Source of the DNA: Bremia lactucae
Lineage: Eukaryota; Oomycota; Peronosporomycetes; Peronosporales; Peronosporaceae
Length of the DNA stretch: 46,858 bases
Reading direction: 5' to 3'
Assembly: GCF_004359215.1 (NCBI RefSeq)
Contig: NC_090612.1
Coordinates: 4,795,037-4,841,894, forward strand
Shown here: positions 42,010-46,858 of the stretch, in pieces
Numbering within the stretch: the first letter of the stretch is position 1
Layout of the letters: every line of letters starts with the position of its first letter
Position numbers and translations under genes: made by a program
Notes under the pieces: model-generated
Database searches by the model: none
What the model was told of the DNA's origin: nothing
What the model saw: only the letters and a program-made list of their open reading frames with translations

Positions 42010-42518
42010 TGTAACGAGTGTCTAGTTACATAGGTATTATATCTTATAAGAGGAATAACAATTATTATATTCTATAAGAGGAACTTAACAAAGAAGTACA
42101 GAATTGTTAATTTTATTAATTTTGACTCAAATAGTTCCAATATACCAAATTTGGTATTATTGATGCAATAAAACATTAGCTCTTTTGATTGGTTGATTAG
42201 TTTAGTTCAACGCCAACAATCGTTTCTAGACACGATTGTGCGGTGCGCAAGGAGGCGCCATACTTAGTCATATATAAATATAATAAGTTCCGTTGTAGAT
42301 AGAAGATCGTTACTTAGGAAACTAAATATATTAATACGGTCTTACTTTTCCCTAATTTTAATCCATTGAATTACCTTTGGTAACTAAAGAACCTTAGCTA
42401 CTAAGAAACCTTTCTCCGTACTCTTGTGTACTTGAAGTTTCGAGGCACCCTCCCTACACTGTAATTAGTGTAAGGGTAAGTAGTACAGATCAGAACTAGT
42501 GAATGGTGTCTCGTTACA
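42010..42518 (+). repeat. LTR of family C (509 bp), shared by two internal regions
   Basis: Starts TGTAACGAG and ends CTCGTTACA (inverted termini). To its left is a polypurine tract, to its right a primer binding site. It therefore served as the 3' LTR of the element on the left and as the 5' LTR of the gag region on the right. Confidence 0.85.
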
Positions 42519-42520
42519 CC

Positions 42521-42533
42521 TGGTAGCACTTCG
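42521..42533 (+). other. Primer binding site of family C element
   Basis: TGGTAGCACTTCG two bases after the LTR end. It is nearly the same as the family B site. Confidence 0.6.
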
Positions 42534-43815
42534 TAGTTCAATCGACGGCCTACGCACGTTCCATCCAGCGTGGACATGTTGGATGAAGAAGGAGGGAACT
42601 TTCCAGCCCCTCAAGAAGGTTATCACGCAACGCGTGAGAGGTTTCCTCATTTAAGTGACTTTGATTGAAGAGCGATCGAACGAATGAGCTCTGTCGTAAG
42701 CAGGCCAGCCGTTGGCCCAATGCTGTTCACTCTGGGAAGAGTTGAACAGCATGCGACCATAGCCGAGTTCATTCAATACGAACTCGACAGGGCTCAAAAG
42801 AAAGTAACTTGTTTCACCAGCAAGGCTTTTAACACGCGGAGGTGAAATAACCTCGCAATACGCGGAGGCGAAATAATCCAGCACGGCCTAAGTCATCCGC
42901 CTTAGACCGTGCCGGGTCATTTCGGAACCGGAAGAAGCCTCGCTACTGATAATACGAGCGAAACGCTCGATATAAGAAGTAGGATGCGTACGCGTCCTAT
43001 ACGCATTGCCATGGTAGTGCGCCGATATACCTGCGTAGTAACTTATTACTACCTGCACTCGTCACAACATGTGTGTTCTGGTAAATTTACCGTAGTCCCT
43101 TCCTCCTTGGATAAGAGTCAATCTCGAACAAGGTGTGCATATGTGGATAGCGAAAGCCACTCGAAAATCATTGTATGCTTTGCAGAAAAACAGGGTGCTT
43201 AACAGTTGGAAGTGTTGAGACAGCAGCATGTATATGCTGCTAATGGGCCGACGCTTCTGCATCGACCCGAAATCTTAAAGGTCGAAATCTCTAAGTTTAA
43301 GGCAGTGGCGACTCCCTTGTGAGATGGTTCATCGGGTTAGACGACGCCATAGAAGCTCGTCGTATCAGTGATGATGCGACGAAAGGGAAATTTGGCATGT
43401 CCAATTGAGCCCCAATTTGGACTTGGGGCTCAAGCTTCACGACTCATTAGTCATTGGGTGAGGGCGTCAGGTTTGGCTTCCTATCATTGTACGCGGCTTC
43501 CACTAAATTGTCGACGAATTTGCGTCGGTAAAAGCCGTCACGACATGTGACAGCGTATGTATGAGAATATCTACCATCTGAATTTATGCTGACGGTTCCA
43601 TGCGTGCAGTGGGCAAAGCGTTGATAAAAGTGTCAAATGCAGTCAAGCGTTGATGAAAGATGAAGGTAGCGAGCAGGCAGTGCTATACTACCTGCCCAGG
43701 CGTGAGGAGGTTGGCACAATGAACGCATACATTAGCCAATCATATCATATTGAGGAGGTTTTACCAGAAATTGAGGGGAGATTAAAAAGTCTCATGTGAT
43801 TATGTACAACAACGC
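42534..43815 (+). pseudogene. gag of family C Gypsy element (decayed)
   Basis: The leader and N-terminal part (42534-43190) are poorly readable. From 43195: LRQQHVYAANGPTLLHRPEI, VEISKFKAVAT, then in other frames MSQLSPNLDLGLKLHDSLVI and related gag pieces similar in order to family A gag (ISKYREVEEDSLLKWF; ALDNKLRNPYVFGS). Many stops. At about 43820 the sequence switches to an inverted family A fragment. Confidence 0.65.
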
Positions 43816-43819
43816 ATAG

Positions 43820-44950
43820 CAACGCTTTGTACCACAGCGAGATCCTCTACGATCGACTCTCCAGTCGATCTAGGACTTTTGCTCTGTCTCTTATAGACAG
43901 GCGTTTCAATTTTTTGGGGATGTTGCTTTTCAAGCAAACATCTTTACTTCGCATTACTTAACTTAATCGAGTGGTCGAACTTCGATGCTGCATTTGCTTG
44001 TGCTCATCCGCCGGGATCTAACTATACAGTGTGTTGGGTATTCGCACTGAGGTCCTGTGCAGTCATGCTAGCGACCGAACCACACGTGAGGCCATCGCAC
44101 TCACTCGTAGGGCATCCACACGCTTGCGACACTCCAATATGTCATCAGTTGGCCATCTGATGAACAAGAGACAGGCATCGTCGCGGCTTGATGCTGATAA
44201 CTTTTACATAGCTCATACTTTATAAGTCATGGTAATCCAAGGATGACATTAAATTTGTCATTCAAATATAGTACAATGAAATCATCATCGTCCTATTTAC
44301 CCTTCAACGTGTATTGGATACCAACTACACGTTTGTCTATTTTACAGATGCGCCTGTTGCTAGGCGCACCGTCATCCTCGTTAAAGGGATATCGCGCTCA
44401 ATAAATTTGAGTCTGCGATCTTCTAGCGATTGGCGTCGAATAAAATTGTTCGACGCCCAACAACCGACTAAGGACTTGAGTAGCAAATTATTTGACACGT
44501 TTGTTTTCAGAGTGATATGGTGAACCTCATCCCCTGGGGCAGTTACACACAATGTTTGTGTGTGAGGAGCAACTTTTGTCAAAAGACCTGCAGATTCTTC
44601 ACGTTGCTGGATCAGTAGGGCGCTCCGCACCTACTGACCCCGACTGTTTTTTTGACGATTCGCCTCGCCGTTGCGATTTCGCAACAGCGTCGGATCCGCG
44701 TCCTCCGCTGTTCCGAGCGAGAGGTCTGTATTTTCGCCTAGTGCTTTTCGGCACTGGCCGTGGGGCACTACACTCATCGACGTAGTGGTCCTCTTTTGAT
44801 AACGATTACATTTCCGTAATCGTTTGTCACTCGAAGAGCGAGGTTTCTCGCTCTCCAAATACGAGATCCATGGGCTCTGGACCTCCGTTTTCTTGTCGTC
44901 TCGGTGGACAATAAGCACCAGAGAAATGGCATGGCGAAGCAAATGAACAG
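43820..44950 (-). pseudogene. Inverted family A Gypsy fragment: gag end, protease, linker
   Basis: The minus strand has a degraded zinc knuckle (44780-44880, CNRYQK and CSAPRP-like pieces in different frames) and the protease segment NNFIRRQSLEDRRLKFIERD followed by RMTVRLATGAS (44337-44450). It then continues to the DLG/linker region, which aligns with 530-1000. It is homologous to 500-1600 in the same orientation. Confidence 0.8.
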
Positions 44951-45269
44951 GACCCTGGTCGAGATAACAAGATGCATGCTTGAAGACAGCGGTCTGGACA
45001 AGAGCTATTAGTGAGAGGCGATAATGATGGCAGCGGACATTAGAACTGTTTTGCCAAATTCGTCTAACAAGAACTCAAGTCCTTTAGAGATGTTGTTTAA
45101 GATATAGCCACGTATGGAGTGCATGCGTGTGTTTGAAATGCCGTGTTGCCAAGGATAGCAAAAAATTATACTGACGATGGACCAAGTATCAGCTATAACA
45201 AGCCATGCTAAGGATTGATTTGTGCGATTTGTGGTGTATAGTTTAAGATGTAGCAATCGATCCCTATTA
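44951..45269. other. Unclassified spacer between Gypsy fragments
   Basis: A minus-strand ORF (45008-45298) overlaps the LTR end and shows no domain. Nothing else recognised. Confidence 0.45.
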
Positions 45270-45808
45270 TGTAAGCGGGCACGTCTTAATGAGGCCACGC
45301 ACTACTTAGACACACACCCTAGCACAGCGAGGAAGCGATCAGACCGTATCCTCTGCGTGCAGTGAGGTAGTTGTGGTGGGCGCCTTAGCGACCACACCCA
45401 ACGCACTAAGTACTCTAGTAAAGTGTCGTCACGGGAGCGGTAATCCGTATCCTCGTACGCACTTACTAAGTAGGAAATTGTTTTCAGACTAATTTATATA
45501 AAATCGCATTAAATATAAATTCCTATTTTACCAATTGAAAATGTCATCTCTGTAGATAGCACTATTATGTGTGGCGAGCGTATCTTTCTAGATACCTCGC
45601 GTAACGGAATGACGCTAGGCGTCATCCCTCCTAATGTGAATGCACAAATGTGCATCACATACACAAGGGTTGGTCACAAATGTGAACCACACCCGAGGTG
45701 TGGGTCTAATTACTTGATTTAACTAATTGACCATCCCCTCTAGAACACCAAGTGTACTGAAAGGGGACTGTGTAATAAAACATTAGGGCAACTTTAGCCC
45801 GTTACACA
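45270..45808 (-). repeat. Family B LTR (539 bp), 3' LTR of a minus-strand element
   Basis: The minus strand starts TGTGTAACGGGC and ends GCCCGCTTACA. It aligns throughout with the split LTR at 18341-18517 plus 19643-20010. Its inner side (right) carries a polypurine tract rather than a primer binding site, and its outer side (left, tatta) has none. It is therefore a 3' LTR whose element extends to the right, off the window. Confidence 0.85.
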
Positions 45809-45820
45809 ATTCCCCGCTTT
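45809..45820 (-). other. Polypurine tract of family B element
   Basis: Minus-strand AAAGCGGGGAAT abuts the LTR start at 45808. Confidence 0.65.
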
Positions 45821-46089
45821 AAGAACGAATTAACATTATTTGTCAAAGAGGAGCGAGGAACTGCGAACAACTTTACACGCCGCTAGTTAACTCATTCACT
45901 CGGGCGACCTGTGTTCACATACACGGCGCCAAAGATGCCGCCGATTAGGGGCCACGTTGGTGGGTCGTCTGCAAAGACGCCCACTTAACCTCGCACTAAG
46001 CGCACGCGCATGTTAATTCGCCGGCCGCGTCTAATGCCTTATTCGGAACGCAGACAGCCACTGCGGCTTCGCGTTAACATGGCTAAAGG

Positions 46090-46858
46090 ATCCATCCCAC
46101 TTTAACAGTGAGGATGTTGATCCGTCGCTCCTTGTCGACTACAATGAGTCGACACCGTTGCCGTCACCTCATAGTAGTGATGCGGACAACGAGCTCATGA
46201 GGAAGGATGATGGATGATGGCGCATCATTGCCCATCCAAACTTCTCTCATGGCTCACAACATGGAGACAGCAACGTTTACGAATGCTGTCCCATCGTCTG
46301 CGCTGGCAAACGCAGCGACAGGTAATGAGAGCGCTGCCCATAAAGGCGCAGCTGCTTCTCCGTTGGGTATAACCACAACGCCTTATGCTCAGACCATAAT
46401 CCATAATGGTTCTGACATAGAGGATTCGGAGCTTAAAACTCCGCCGACGATACGTGAACGTGCTCAGCCAGTGATACAAGCCAGTCGTGTTGAACGTGGC
46501 GACGGGACGGGTGGCATTCAAAGATGCTTCCTCCATCTAAATGGCCTCGTTTAAACGGGCCAAGAGCGTCGCTCCTAGAGCGCGCTCTTGTAGACGCACA
46601 TAATTATTATGGCGTCTTTAAATCATGGAGGGCTCAGGGAAAATCGCTTGGGCGTATTTTCCCGATCCCGGTCATGTTGCGCTCAAATGAAACGCCCGAC
46701 CAATACGAGGCGGAATTTCTGCGCCGCATTCAACCACATTCCGATGTGATGAAACAGCGGTCGCAGCGAATTAATTTCGCCCGTTTGCGTGTGAAAGAAA
46801 TCATGGGTGGTACTGTACCCCCTGTTTCTTCTCACTACGCTACTTCTGCTAGTCCATT
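46090..46858 (+). pseudogene. Antisense ORF of family B Gypsy element, copy 2 (runs off window end)
   Basis: On the plus strand, opposite to its element (3' LTR 45270-45808, minus). Three open pieces follow one another: 46109-46218 (acidic, SEDVDPSLLVDYNESTPLPS), 46207-46530 (Ala/Thr-rich, ending RVERGDGTGGIQ), and a long open piece from about 46520 to the window end (LLERALVDAHNYYGVFKSW; NETPDQYEAEFLRRIQPH; RSQRINFARLRVKEIMGGTV). Two single frame changes (about 46215 and 46520) break it. The last piece is the same protein as the minus-strand ORF at 25000-25440. No domain recognised; it is not gag-, PR-, RT-, RH- or IN-like. It begins about 280 bp inside the 3' LTR and reads toward pol. The C-terminus lies beyond the window. 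Confidence 0.7.

Overview
The window reads as nuclear DNA of a plant-pathogenic oomycete (Peronosporales: Phytophthora or a downy mildew). The evidence is: very short introns (56-71 bp) with GTACGT/GTAYGT-type donors; oomycete-style initiator sequences (GCTCATTC, CTCATTCT, TCACTCC) close to start codons; abundant chromovirus-like Ty3/Gypsy retrotransposons; and a secreted, helix-rich protein resembling a WY-type effector. The species cannot be named from the sequence alone.

Layout. 1-2937: 5' half of a minus-strand Gypsy element (family A: LTR, primer binding site, gag, protease, start of RT). 2938-10613: two almost identical copies of an SLC26/SulP transporter with STAS and cyclic-nucleotide-binding domains. 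The first copy is cut three codons before its stop by a single N at 6560, followed by a reverse-strand Gypsy integrase. 10737-18083: host genes: importin-9 (3 exons), tRNA-Arg(TCG), an NTF2/SnoaL-like protein, a hypothetical nuclear-type protein, and dynactin subunit 5 (5 exons). 18341-26600: a plus-strand Gypsy element of family B. Its 5' LTR is split by an insertion that itself holds a family A solo LTR with a perfect 5-bp target duplication. Its 3' end is broken by a decayed pogo/Tigger-like DNA transposon. 27036-36010: compact host island: ADPRM-type phosphoesterase, mitochondrial ATP synthase f-like subunit (2 exons), candidate effector, LYAR-like zinc finger protein, UBR7-like protein (sharing a 119-bp divergent promoter with LYAR), and a FadH-type 2,4-dienoyl-CoA reductase (3 exons). 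36100-46858: nested and rearranged Gypsy elements of families A, B and C.

How it fits together. The host genes are housekeeping functions (nuclear import, dynactin, ATP synthase, rRNA/chromatin-associated factors, lipid oxidation) packed tightly between repeat blocks. The single effector candidate sits inside the housekeeping island rather than in the repeats. The least ordinary observation is in the retroelements. Family B carries an open reading frame on the strand opposite to pol, lying between pol and the 3' LTR, and it is visible in two independent copies (25000-25440 minus and 46090-46858 plus) that conserve protein sequence. Family C has a different decayed antisense ORF in the same relative position (40434-41812). 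These look like accessory antisense genes carried by oomycete chromoviruses.

Most retroelement ORFs are broken, and coordinates for decayed domains are approximate. Exon structures given for importin-9, dynactin-5, the ATP synthase subunit and FadH were deduced by eye from GT-AG sites, reading-frame closure and family length.
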